From assembly GCA_937907435.1 (NCBI GenBank), contig CALCIA010000190.1, positions 10,961-74,960 of the forward strand: 64,000 nucleotides of DNA, read 5' to 3'. This document shows, piece by piece, positions 19,201-26,892 of this stretch; within the stretch, counting starts at the first letter, position 1; each line of letters begins with the position of its first letter. The notes under the pieces are model-generated. The model did not search any database. It was not told the DNA's origin and saw nothing but the letters and a program-made list of their open reading frames with translations. Origin of the DNA: an uncultured Actinomycetes bacterium (GTDB lineage: Bacteria; Actinomycetota; Thermoleophilia; Solirubrobacterales; 70-9). Position numbers and translations under genes: made by a program.

Positions 19201-19471
19201 GCTCCGGCCGGTCCTCATGACGGGCACCGTCGCGGCGCTCGGCTTCGTCCCCATGATGCTCGCGACGGGCATCGGGGCCGAGGTCCAGAGGCCGCTGGCC
19301 ACCGTCGTCGTCTTCGGGATGGTCTGCGACACGTTCCTGACCATGCTCGCACTCCCGGTGATGTACCTCCTCTTCGGCAAGGGGCCGGAGCGGGAGGACG
19401 AGGGCCTGGAGGATACCCACCACGAGTCGAACGGCGCGGTTGCGGTGCCGGGCGAGGCGGTTGGGGTATGA
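16247..19471 (+). CDS. Heavy-metal RND efflux pump (CzcA-like)
   Basis: 1074 residues, normal length for the HME-RND family. It has an N-terminal TM1, large periplasmic porter loops and 12 predicted membrane segments. The TM4 proton-relay motif reads DFGLVVDSSVVMVEN (about residues 394-408), closer to the DFG..VDG form of CzcA (Zn/Co/Cd) than to CusA. The gene follows the adaptor after 21 bases with an AGGAGG ribosome site. It would expel divalent cations by proton antiport. Substrate is inferred from the motif only. Confidence 0.92.
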   Translation: MLNALIGFSLKNRFIILLLAGILIVLGVRAAGRLPLDAFPDTTPVQIQINTVAPELGPEEVERQITFPVEMALGGLKGLEQVRSISKFGLSQVVATFEDGTDIYFARQQVNERLGEAQLPEGIASPEMGPVATGLGEIYHYLLTSSDPKVGLTELRTFQDWVIRPRLRRVPGVAEINAWGGKAKQFEARVDPAKLAKYKLTLDDVTLALRENNANVGGGYVTEAGEASLVQGVGRVASTEAIAGVVIAAHNGVPIRVRDVAEVAVGHVIRRGGVTAEGRGEAVLGLAFMRMGENSREVTMGLDAAMEDVRSAMPKGVEITEVYERTHLVDQVLHTVEKNLFEGAILVIAVLFAFLGNFRAGLIVASAIPLSMLFAVTMMERIGIAGSLMSLGAIDFGLVVDSSVVMVENCVRHIAHDGSGRKKLAIIRDAAVEVRKPTMFGELIIMIVYLPILTLEGIEGKLFRPMALTVVFALAGSMVLSLTLMPVLASFALPRKISEKETLVDRLAHMLFQPILRLGLRFPWPTLVFVGAITVATTILGLSLGSEFVPRLNEGTIVINTVRLAGVSLEESLRYGTRIERMLKREFPDEIENIWSRVGTPEVATDPMGLEVGDIFITLKPREGRYPIPRPPLLSGPAVWWRYFTQKPEGGWTKAKSQDELVKEMSELTEKLPGMRAAYTQPIEMRINEMVSGIRADLGIMLYGDDLAVLKEKGEDILRIMLQIPGAADVSLEQITGQPVLRVAVDWQALSRYGVSARQVLDAVKAAGALPVGEVLEPGMRFPLVVRLSEDYRKNPAALGQVLVATASGQRLPLTQLARLEEVTGPSTIQREWGQRRIVVQSNVRGRDLGSFVQEAQARVNAGVKLDTGYHIEWGGQFEHLERAERRLLIVVPLALALILSLLYLTFHSFRDALMIFSGVLFARVGGVLGLWVMDLPFTISAGVGFVVLAGASMLEGLILVSYIRDKMAQGLPKREAIEAARLARLRPVLMTGTVAALGFVPMMLATGIGAEVQRPLATVVVFGMVCDTFLTMLALPVMYLLFGKGPEREDEGLEDTHHESNGAVAVPGEAVGV

Positions 19472-19562
19472 CGTTCCTACGGGGTTGATCCGCTGGCATG
19501 CGCCAATTCCCGGGATCAATTCAGCGCTATGCGAAGATAGGGCCGATAGAGGAAGTGGGAAA

Positions 19563-21245
19563 ATGGGCGTCGTCGCAAGGATGCGCGATGCCGAAACCGC
19601 CAGGAAGGAGGCTGTCGCCGTGGGACGTCGATTACTTTCGGGGGGCCTGATACTCGCCTTGGGGCTGGGCCTCGGGGAGAGCCGCGCCCGTGGTCAGGGG
19701 ACGGCCGCCCTGGCCGACGATATCGCGACCATCATCGCTGAGGGCCGGCGGTCTCGGGAGCAGGCCGGCAACCACCTGGGCGTGGTCCACGGGGCGGTGG
19801 AGCGCCCCTTCGCACGAATCGCGGGGGCTGACGAGGCCCGCCTCGGCGAGGCGCTGCCCGGGCAGCAACCGCTGGACATCCTGCAGGGTGCCTCTCAGGC
19901 GTTGCAGCCGGGCGCGGACATCTCGGCCGACCGGCGGCCGGGTATCCTCCCGCCTGCCATCCCCACCCCCGCCCGACCGGAGGTTCCCTTGTACGGGCCG
20001 CTGACGCTGCCCGCCGCCGAAGATGAGGGCCCACCGAACGGCCTGACCCTGGAGCAGGCCATCTACCAACTCGTCCGGGCCAACCCCGACCTGGCCGTCA
20101 AGTTTCAGGAACTCCCCAAGGCAGAGGCGGACATCCTCACCGCCAGCCTGTGGGGCAACCCCCTGATCATCGGCAGCGCCGACGGTATCCCCTACGGCAG
20201 CTACTCGCCGCAGCGTCCCGGCTCGAACGCCTATGCCGTCTCGGTCATCCAGCCCTTCGACCTCAACGGCAAGATCCGCGCCCGGACCCGGCTGGCGCGG
20301 TCGAACAAGGAGGTCCTCTGCGCCCAGTACCAGGACGCCGTCCGGCTGGAGGTCGACCTCCTCCACGCGGCCTACGTCGACGTGCTGGCGGCGCGCACGA
20401 CGGTCCGCTACCTCCAGACGAGCGTGGACAACTTCGCGGCCCTGCTCAAGACCACTGAGGATCGGGTCCGGCGGGGGGCCGCCCCGACGGCGGAGCTGGA
20501 CACCGCGATGATCCAGCGCGAGACGACGGCCAATGCTCTGGAGGAGGCGGTCACGCGGCTGCGGCAGGCCAAGCGCAACCTGGCCGTCCTGCTGGGCCTC
20601 CCGCCCGCCAAGTCCGACGCGATCGAGCTGCGCGGGGCGCTCCACGACCGCGCCCCGACACCGCCGCCTGCCGAGTCGCTCGTCGCCCTGGCCCTCCGGA
20701 ACCGGCCCGACCTCGCGGCCAACCGGCTCGGCGTCCGCTCCGCCCTGGCCAACGTGGACGTGCAACGCCGGGAGCGGTTCGCGGACGTCTTCGCCCTCTA
20801 CACGCCCTACGGGTTCACCGCCAACAACGACGACCCGAACGCCCGCAGCGCCACCGCCTGGGGCGCGGGCGTCTTCGCCAGCGTGCCCCTCTGGAACCGC
20901 AACCAGGGGAACATCCGCCGCGCCGACCGGAACGTGATGCAGACCCAAATCGAGGTGGCCGCCCTGGAGCGGTTGGTGGCCGCCGAGGTCGAGAACGCGG
21001 CCCTCGAGTACGGGTCCTCGCGCGCCGCGGTCGAGCGGACCGAACGGCTCATCCTCCCCCGGGCCGAACGACGGCGCGAGGACCTGCGTCGCCTGTATAC
21101 CGAGGGGCAGGAGAACCTTGACGTCTATCTCAACGCCCAGCGCGACTACAACGAGGTCGTCCGCCAGTACCGGGACGCCCTGATTCGCCACCGCCGGGCC
21201 ATGCTCGCGCTGAACACGGCCGTCGGCCTTCGGGTACTGCCATGA
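19563..21245 (+). CDS. TolC/CzcC-type outer-membrane efflux protein
   Basis: 560 residues. Start 19563 follows GAGGAAGTGGGAAA. The N-terminal signal region is long (hydrophobic stretch LLSGGLILALGLGLG at about residue 25), followed by an unusual ~110-residue Pro/Gly-rich segment. Then come the two repeated OEP domains (LTLEQAIYQLVRANPDL; ALRNRPDLAANRLGVR). It ends RAMLALNTAVGLRVLP, typical of CzcC-like proteins. It completes the CzcBAC-like tripartite pump with the two genes upstream (91 bases gap). Confidence 0.88.
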   Translation: MGVVARMRDAETARKEAVAVGRRLLSGGLILALGLGLGESRARGQGTAALADDIATIIAEGRRSREQAGNHLGVVHGAVERPFARIAGADEARLGEALPGQQPLDILQGASQALQPGADISADRRPGILPPAIPTPARPEVPLYGPLTLPAAEDEGPPNGLTLEQAIYQLVRANPDLAVKFQELPKAEADILTASLWGNPLIIGSADGIPYGSYSPQRPGSNAYAVSVIQPFDLNGKIRARTRLARSNKEVLCAQYQDAVRLEVDLLHAAYVDVLAARTTVRYLQTSVDNFAALLKTTEDRVRRGAAPTAELDTAMIQRETTANALEEAVTRLRQAKRNLAVLLGLPPAKSDAIELRGALHDRAPTPPPAESLVALALRNRPDLAANRLGVRSALANVDVQRRERFADVFALYTPYGFTANNDDPNARSATAWGAGVFASVPLWNRNQGNIRRADRNVMQTQIEVAALERLVAAEVENAALEYGSSRAAVERTERLILPRAERRREDLRRLYTEGQENLDVYLNAQRDYNEVVRQYRDALIRHRRAMLALNTAVGLRVLP

Positions 21246-21376
21246 GCGCCATCCGAGGGAGCGAGATCCCGGCGGCTACACCCCGAGGGGGAACGCCACA
21301 GGGCATCTGCCGCGAGAGCGGGGCCGGTCCTACCTCGGGCCTCCCATAACCACTGCTAGACGTGCGGGCGGGATCA

Positions 21377-21407
21377 TGATAATCCAGATTTAATTTAATG
21401 ATTATCA
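21377..21407. promoter_or_regulatory. AT-rich dyad before the P1B-ATPase gene
   Basis: TGATAATC (21377-21384) and its exact complement GATTATCA (21400-21407) are separated by 15 A/T-rich bases in otherwise GC-rich DNA. The half-sites resemble Fur-superfamily operator pieces (GATAAT). A metalloregulator site controlling the ATPase about 100 bases downstream is plausible but unproven. Confidence 0.45.
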
Positions 21408-21506
21408 ATGCAGCGATGAAGCGAAAAATTGCGGGGCATGCGGGATACATCTGCAGGACTGCCCAAACGTTGCGCACACCAGGGACTATGGAGGGTGTTC
21501 TGAACT

Positions 21507-23495
21507 ATGCATGAAGACAGGAACACGGCAACTGCGGACGAGCCGGGGGCCGAACCGGTTGAAGGACGCGACGAGCACGAGGAGCCGGGCGGCTTCCAGG
21601 GCCCGTGGTATCGCTTCCCGCCGGCGCGCAACGCCCTCATCGCCGCCGCGCTCCTGGCCAGCGGTTGGCTCGCCTCCCGGCTTGGCGCACCGGCCGATCT
21701 CGCGCGGGTCATCTACGGTCTCGGCATCCTGATCGGCGGCTACTATTGGGCCCGCGAGGGCTGGAAGGAGTTCGTCGAGGAGCGTGAGGTCGGCATCGAG
21801 GCCCTCATGGCCTGCGCCACGCTCGGCGCCGTCCTGCTCGGCGAGTGGTTCGAGGCCGCCTTCCTGGTCGTCCTCTATGCGGCCGCCGAGGCGACCGAGG
21901 AGTACACCTTCGCCCACACCCGGGCGGCGATCCGCAGCCTGCTCGACCTCGCCCCCGAGACCGCCCACCTCCTGACCGACCGCGGCGAGGTGACGATCCC
22001 GGCCGAGGAGCTCCAGGTCGGAAACCTCTTCCTCGTCCGACCCGGGGAGCGGGTCCCGACCGACGGTGAGGTCACCGACGGGGCGAGCAGCCTGGACGAG
22101 TCGGCCGTCACGGGGGAATCCATCCCCGTGGACAAGGCCATCGGCGACAAGGTCTTCGCCGGGACGATTAACACCACGGGCGTGCTCAGGGTCCGCGCCA
22201 CGACGGCCTTCGCCTCCAACTCGCTCCAGAAGATCATCCACCTGGTCGAGCAGGCGCAGGGCGTGAAGTCGGCGGCGCAGCGCTGGATCGACCGCTTCGG
22301 CCGCCGCTACACCCCCGCCGTCCTGGTCATGGCGCTGCTCCTGCTCGCCGTCCCCCCGCTGCTGGGGGCGCCGTTTGGCACCTGGGCCTACCGGGCCGTG
22401 GTGCTCCTGGTCGCCGCCGCGCCCTGCGCGCTGGTGATGTCCACCCCCGTGGCGACGGCCGCCGCCATCGGCCGCGCCGGGCGCGAGGGGGTGCTGATCA
22501 AGGGTGGCCTCCACCTGGAGAACCTCGCCAAGGTTCGGGTCGTCACCTTCGACAAGACCGGGACGCTCACCCGCGGCAAGCCGGTCGTGACGGATGTGAT
22601 CCCGCACGGGCAGGACACGGCCGGTCTGCTCCGCGTCGCCGCAGGCGTGGAGCACTTCAGCGAGCACCCGCTCGCCCGCGCGCTCGTCGAGCGCGCCCAG
22701 TCGGAGGGGATCACCCCCGCCGAGGCGAGCGCCTTCCAGTCGCTGACCGGTGCCGGGGCCAAAGCCGAGGTCGAGGGGCGGGCGGTGTACGTCGGCAGCC
22801 CGGCCCTATTCCGCAGCTTGGGGGCGCCCCTCGGGATGCTCGAAGACCAGGTCGAGCGGCTCCAGGCCGAGGGGAAGACTGTGGTGCTGGTGGGGACGGA
22901 GGAGCGGATTGACGGGCTCGTCGCCATCCGCGACGAGCCCCGCCCGGAGGCGAGGCGCGCCGTCGAGGCCCTGCACCGGGCGGGCTTCAAGGTCGCCATG
23001 CTCACCGGGGATAACGCCCGCACCGCCCGCGCCATCGCCGCCGAACTGGGCATCGACGAGGTGCGCGCCGACCTGAAGCCCGAGGGCAAGGTCGAGGTGG
23101 TCCGGGAACTCGAGGCGCGGTACGGCCCGGTGGCGATGGTCGGCGACGGCATCAACGATGCGCCGGCGCTGGCCGCGGCCACGGTCGGCCTGGCGATGGG
23201 CACGGCCGGGACGGACGCCACGATCGAGGCCGCCGACGTGGCACTGATGGGCGACGACCCCGGCAAGGTCATCGAGGCTTTGGGCCTGGCGCAACGCAGC
23301 CGGCGGATCGGCCTCCAGAACATCACCTTCTCCGTGCTGCTCCTGGCTATGCTGATCCCGGCGGCCGTTTCCGGCCTGCTGGGGATCGCCGGGGCGGTCT
23401 TCGCCCACGAGGCCAGCGAGCTGCTGGCCGTTGCCAACGGCTTGCGCGTCGCGCGCGGGCAGACCTCGGCGTGGTCGCGCCGGTACGAAACTTAA
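21507..23495 (+). CDS. P1B-type metal-transporting ATPase with APC motif
   Basis: 662 residues, without an N-terminal HMA domain. The phosphorylation site is FDKTGTLTRG (about residue 347), the actuator motif is TGES, the hinge is VGDGINDAPALAAA, and the membrane metal site in TM6 is APC (305-307). In TM7-8 it has HEASELLAVANGLR. APC/SPC with an HE-containing TM8 recalls the P1B-4 group (Co, Zn, Ni or Fe) rather than CPC copper pumps; substrate is an inference. It sits downstream of the Czc-like pump behind its own AT-rich dyad. Confidence 0.88.
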   Translation: MHEDRNTATADEPGAEPVEGRDEHEEPGGFQGPWYRFPPARNALIAAALLASGWLASRLGAPADLARVIYGLGILIGGYYWAREGWKEFVEEREVGIEALMACATLGAVLLGEWFEAAFLVVLYAAAEATEEYTFAHTRAAIRSLLDLAPETAHLLTDRGEVTIPAEELQVGNLFLVRPGERVPTDGEVTDGASSLDESAVTGESIPVDKAIGDKVFAGTINTTGVLRVRATTAFASNSLQKIIHLVEQAQGVKSAAQRWIDRFGRRYTPAVLVMALLLLAVPPLLGAPFGTWAYRAVVLLVAAAPCALVMSTPVATAAAIGRAGREGVLIKGGLHLENLAKVRVVTFDKTGTLTRGKPVVTDVIPHGQDTAGLLRVAAGVEHFSEHPLARALVERAQSEGITPAEASAFQSLTGAGAKAEVEGRAVYVGSPALFRSLGAPLGMLEDQVERLQAEGKTVVLVGTEERIDGLVAIRDEPRPEARRAVEALHRAGFKVAMLTGDNARTARAIAAELGIDEVRADLKPEGKVEVVRELEARYGPVAMVGDGINDAPALAAATVGLAMGTAGTDATIEAADVALMGDDPGKVIEALGLAQRSRRIGLQNITFSVLLLAMLIPAAVSGLLGIAGAVFAHEASELLAVANGLRVARGQTSAWSRRYET

Positions 23496-23517
23496 CACGC
23501 ACTGAAGGAGTCTACCA

Positions 23518-23740
23518 TGAACCACCTGAAAGAGATTGCCAAGTTCGCCTGTGGAGCCGAAGCGTTCCATGCCTTCATCCACACCTATTTCTGGTTGTCG
23601 GGCACCAGTTGCATGTTTTCGGATGGTTCACGGAAACCCCGACGGTGCAGGTGCATATGTGGGGTGCCATCGTGAACGCAGTGATTTGCGTCCTCCTCGG
23701 CATTTATGCCCGGCAACCGCAAAAGCACCGGTACCAGTGA
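23518..23740 (+). pseudogene. Frameshifted small membrane protein
   Basis: ATG 23518, after an AAGGAG ribosome site, opens a frame reading MNHLKEIAKFACGAEAFHAF and on to WLSGTS. Around 23605-23615 sense passes to the next frame, which continues FGWFTETPTVQVHMWGAIVN and ends in a hydrophobic helix plus HRYQ (stop 23740). The two parts join into one plausible ~73-residue membrane protein. A one-base shift in a recently intact gene, or a sequencing error, explains it. Confidence 0.6.
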
Positions 23741-23775
23741 TGGTGCGGCATCACGACCGACAAGAGGGTTGGTTT

Positions 23776-23976
23776 ATGCCGGATATGCCTTGCGACGTAG
23801 GATTCGATTCGACGCTGGCGCTAATAGATGACTTGGGCAAACTCCCCTTCGCCGTGGGCCTGAGCCGAAAGGCAAAGGGCGTCATCCGCCAGAACCTCTA
23901 TGTTTCCCTGGGCGTCATCGCCAATGCCCTACGCCTCCTCATGTTCGGGAATCACGCCAGATCCGATGCCGCATAA
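23776..23976 (+). pseudogene. C-terminal remnant of a P-type ATPase
   Basis: The frame from ATG 23776 reads DSTLALIDDLGKLPFAVGLS, then RKAKGVIRQNLYVSLGVIA and a short off-family tail. This matches the stretch after the hinge in P1B-ATPases (ALMADDLxxLPFAxxLSRxxxxxIRQN). All catalytic parts are missing. It lies about 90 bases from the IS element, so it is probably what recombination or insertion left of a second pump. Confidence 0.6.
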
Positions 23977-24136
23977 TATGCCGCATAACCTCTCGCTCCG
24001 GGGCCGACAAAACGAAGCGAGGACACAGTCTTGAGGCCGGACTTGCTCCGGCATCGCACGGGTCTGTGAAGTGGTCCCCATCGTCCAGACCACTCGGCCC
24101 GGATTTCAAGTTATGCCGCGGCGGCGTCCGCCCCCC

Positions 24137-24928
24137 TCAAGGGTCGATCGGCTCGGCGCCGCGGTAGACCTCGGCGGGGGTGCGGTAAGCCAGGCTCTGG
24201 TGCAAGCGTTCGTGGTTGTAGAACCCGAACCATGCCTCAAGGCCGACTTCCAGCTCTTTTACGCCGTGGTATGATTTCAAGTACACGTCCTCATATTTAA
24301 GCGACCGCCACAGCCGCTCGACGAATACGTTGTCCAGCGCCCGCCCTCGGCCGTCCATGCTCACGGCGATCCCTTCCGCTTCCAATCGGCTCGTGAAGCT
24401 CCGCGCCGTGAACTGCACGCCTTGGTCGGTGTTGAAGATCTCGGGGCGTCCTCCTTCCAGGGCCGCGTCCAACGCCTCCAGGCAGAACCGGCCGTCGAGC
24501 GTGTTCGACAGCCGCCAGGAGAGCACGAACCGGCTGTGCCAGTCGATCACCGCCGCCAGGAACATGAAGCCTTCGGGCATCGGGATGTACGTCACGTCGG
24601 TCGACCAGACCTGGTCGCGCCGCTCGATCGCCACGCCTCGGAGCAGGTACGGGTACACCTTGTGGTCCAGGTTCCGCATGGTGGTCCGCGGCCCGGGATG
24701 GATCGCCGCCAGCCCCATGAGATTCATCAACCTATGGACTCGTTTGCGATTGACCTCCTCCCCCCGCCGCGTCAGCCAGGCCGTCATCCGACGGCTGCCG
24801 TAGAACGGCGTCTTCAGGTATTGCTCGTCGATCAGCCGCATCAGCCGGAGGTTCGCGGTCGATGCGACGGCCGGTTCGTAGTACAGGCCCGACCGCGAAA
24901 GCCCCAGCAGCTCGCACTGGCGGCGCAC
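24137..24928 (-). CDS. IS3-family OrfB (DDE transposase)
   Basis: 263 residues counted from ATG 24928; in vivo it is likely made as an OrfAB fusion by -1 frameshifting at A9. It has an HTH_21-like N-terminus and an rve integrase core: first Asp in WSTDVTYIPM, second in NTDQGVQFT, Glu in FVERLWRSLKYED, with K following. The C-terminus NHERLHQSLAYRTPAEVY is typical of IS3. All catalytic residues are kept, so it may be active. Confidence 0.9.
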   Translation of the reverse strand: MRRQCELLGLSRSGLYYEPAVASTANLRLMRLIDEQYLKTPFYGSRRMTAWLTRRGEEVNRKRVHRLMNLMGLAAIHPGPRTTMRNLDHKVYPYLLRGVAIERRDQVWSTDVTYIPMPEGFMFLAAVIDWHSRFVLSWRLSNTLDGRFCLEALDAALEGGRPEIFNTDQGVQFTARSFTSRLEAEGIAVSMDGRGRALDNVFVERLWRSLKYEDVYLKSYHGVKELEVGLEAWFGFYNHERLHQSLAYRTPAEVYRGAEPIDP

Positions 24929-24977
24929 GCTCAGGCGGGGGTGGCCCGGCTCGATCCAGGAGCGGCGCGACCGGACG

Positions 24978-25262
24978 TCAGCCGCCGGATTTTTTTTTCA
25001 CCCAAGCCAACTCCATCTGAAGCCGGCCGATCTGCTCGTACAATTCGGTCTGGAGCTTCTCGGGGTCGGGTCGGCGCCCGGCCGACCCGTTCTCGAAGAT
25101 CCCCTCCAGGCCGTCCAGGAGTTGCTTCTTCCACTGGCTGATCTGCACCGGGTGGACCTGGTGCAACTTGGCCAGTTCGGCGATCGTCTTGTCCTGCCTG
25201 GCGGCCTCCAAGGCGACCTTCGCCTTGAACCCCGCCGAGTGCCGCTTGCGGATTCGTCCCAT
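24978..25262 (-). CDS. IS3-family OrfA (HTH protein)
   Basis: 94 residues with an HTH_Tnp_1-type N-terminus (RKRHSAGFKAKVALEAARQD, then TIAELAKLHQVHPVQISQWK) and a leucine-zipper-like helix (KLQTELYEQIGRLQMELAWV). It ends VKKKSGG; these lysines are encoded in a run of nine A residues, the expected -1 slippage site for making OrfAB. Confidence 0.88.
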   Translation of the reverse strand: MGRIRKRHSAGFKAKVALEAARQDKTIAELAKLHQVHPVQISQWKKQLLDGLEGIFENGSAGRRPDPEKLQTELYEQIGRLQMELAWVKKKSGG

Positions 25263-25419
25263 GACTCGCCCTCGATAAGACCTCCCTCAAGGATAACTTA
25301 CCGAGTGGTCCGAAATCTGGGGGCCACTATACTGACCCCCCAGCCAAGCCGCTGTTCCGCTGCGTCTTCCTAAATTCAATAGTTACCAAAACAGTCGATC
25401 CGGTCCGCTAGGTCTGAAT

Positions 25420-25923
25420 TTATGAACATAGCTGACTTTCCGTCCGCGTCTCGGCGATCGTCCCGAAGGCCTCTTCGATCACCTGGAGTAGCCAATGCAG
25501 CAGCGTCCGCAGCCGCAACCGCTCCAGCCGGATCAGCCGCCCGCCCCGCTGCGGCGTCGATAGGACCGCGAAATGGAGCCACGCCCACTCGTTGCGCGGC
25601 ACCAACGCCAGCCCCACGTACAACAGCCGAAGCTCCGGGCGGCGCGTCGACGTTCGCCGCCGCGTCTGGTTCATCTGCCGATAGCTCGACTCGATCCCGA
25701 ACCGCGTTCGGTAGGTCTCCCGCACCCAGACGCACGACTGGCCGGTCACGCCCCAACAGGCATACACCAGCGTCTGCCGTCCGTGCCGCTTCCACTGCCC
25801 GCGGTAGTTGCGGTACGAAGAAGCACCTGCCGGCCAACCGGTGCCGGAAGCACCGTCCGTCAAGTCGGCCAAGTTACGGATCGCGGTGATCGGGCCGGAT
25901 GCCCAGCAGGGGAGCCACATCAA
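25420..25923 (-). pseudogene. C-terminal fragment of an IS4-superfamily transposase
   Basis: 167 codons. They contain YRTRFGIESSYRQMNQ, which fits the Y-x2-R-x3-E part of the YREK signature of IS4-type DDE transposases. The N-terminal catalytic Asp region is absent: upstream of about 25920 the sequence switches to a DUF2325-like gene on the other strand. No second inverted repeat was found. Confidence 0.6.
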
Positions 25924-26176
25924 GTCGAAATGCCAGGGGCGGGCGTCGGTCGGGATCGTCGATCGCTCGCAGAAGGGGAAGAAATTCCCCGATGTGGATT
26001 ACGTCATCATCACCCGGCACGCCGACCACAACTGGTACGAGGCTGCCCACGCGGCTATGAAGCAGAAGGGAAGAGACCGGGTTATCCGGCTGGCTGGAAC
26101 GGGAGTGGATAGCGTGGTCGGCGTGATCGAAGACCTTCTCAAACCGAAAGACAACGGCGTCCCCGCCCCGAAATAG
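25924..26176 (+). pseudogene. C-terminal piece of a DUF2325-like protein
   Basis: An open frame reads SVGIVDRSQKGKKFPDVDYV, then IITRHADHNWYEAAHAAMKQ and a GTGVDSVVGVIEDLL helix before the stop. The pattern of a conserved HADHNW after a hydrophobic strand recalls DUF2325-type domains, but this is from memory. Its 5' part is replaced by the transposase fragment, so it is a truncated remnant. Codon bias is normal for the region. Confidence 0.4.
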
Positions 26177-26298
26177 AGAAGCATCCCCGGCTCATCGGGA
26201 CTCGGCCGGAATGGGCTGGGGTCTTGCGGCTCACGCCCGTAGGCGGTCTACATCCTGCGACAAGCGGGAGGCAGATTATTCAAGCTCCCGCCTGCGGG

Positions 26299-26757
26299 CT
26301 ACATCGACATGGCAGGAGATGAGGCGTTGGGTGTCACAATACTCGGCGGTTGTCGGAAGGGGTAGCCGCCCACGGGAGGGCGGGCCATGCCGCCCATCCC
26401 ACCGACGCCGCTCGGGGATCGCTGGATCATGCCCCCTCCCGCTCCCATCAGCCCGCGAGGACTGAGAGGACTGAGCGGGGTGAGCATGCCACGCGGAGAG
26501 CCGAGGACCGGCCGCATGCCTCCCGCCATCGACGTTCCGCCCAGTGGAGTCCGTGTGGCGGGTTGAGACATCCGTGGCTGGACGCCAAGGCCGCCACCCG
26601 GCCCCCCACTGAATGGGACAAATCCACCGGAACTCCCGCCGAAGGGAAGATAGCCCCCACTGGTACCATATCCCTGAGCCTGAGCAGAGGAGGCACCAAC
26701 CACGATGATCCACCCAGCCATGAAGACAGCAAGGTTCGCCCGCAACAGAGGACGCAT
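26299..26757 (-). CDS. Secreted Gly/Met/Pro-rich protein
   Basis: 152 residues. Start ATG 26757 has AGGAG seven bases upstream; a GTG at 26763 lies too close to that site. A signal peptide (LLRANLAVFMAGWIIVVGAS ending SAQAQ) precedes a low-complexity mature chain rich in Gly, Met, Pro and Ser (GGMGGMARPP, GGGMIQ). Met-rich periplasmic proteins bind Cu(I)/Ag(I), and a similar one lies at 36496. It follows the TolC-like gene by 135 bases and probably shares its transcript. Confidence 0.6.
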   Translation of the reverse strand: MRPLLRANLAVFMAGWIIVVGASSAQAQGYGTSGGYLPFGGSSGGFVPFSGGPGGGLGVQPRMSQPATRTPLGGTSMAGGMRPVLGSPRGMLTPLSPLSPRGLMGAGGGMIQRSPSGVGGMGGMARPPVGGYPFRQPPSIVTPNASSPAMSM

Positions 26758-26892
26758 GGCCACACTCCTGGGTTCTTTTGATCATTAGACCGAACTTGAT
26801 TTCGGCCTATCTATGACACTAGCAATGATAGTCCAGCAGAGCGTGTGCCGGAGCATTGCAGCCGATGAGACCGAGGAAAACTGCCCACTGGA

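Larger units (their letters stand above)
24067..25331 (-). mobile_element. IS3-family insertion sequence, complete
   Basis: 1265 bp with 31-bp imperfect terminal inverted repeats (24067-24097 and 25301-25331, 23 of 31 matching; both contain AGTGG near the tip and GACCACTCGG inside). It is flanked by a 3-bp CTG target duplication (24064-24066, 25332-25334). It holds orfA and orfB on the minus strand with an A9 slippery run. Ends and duplication indicate an intact, fairly recent insertion. Confidence 0.88.
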
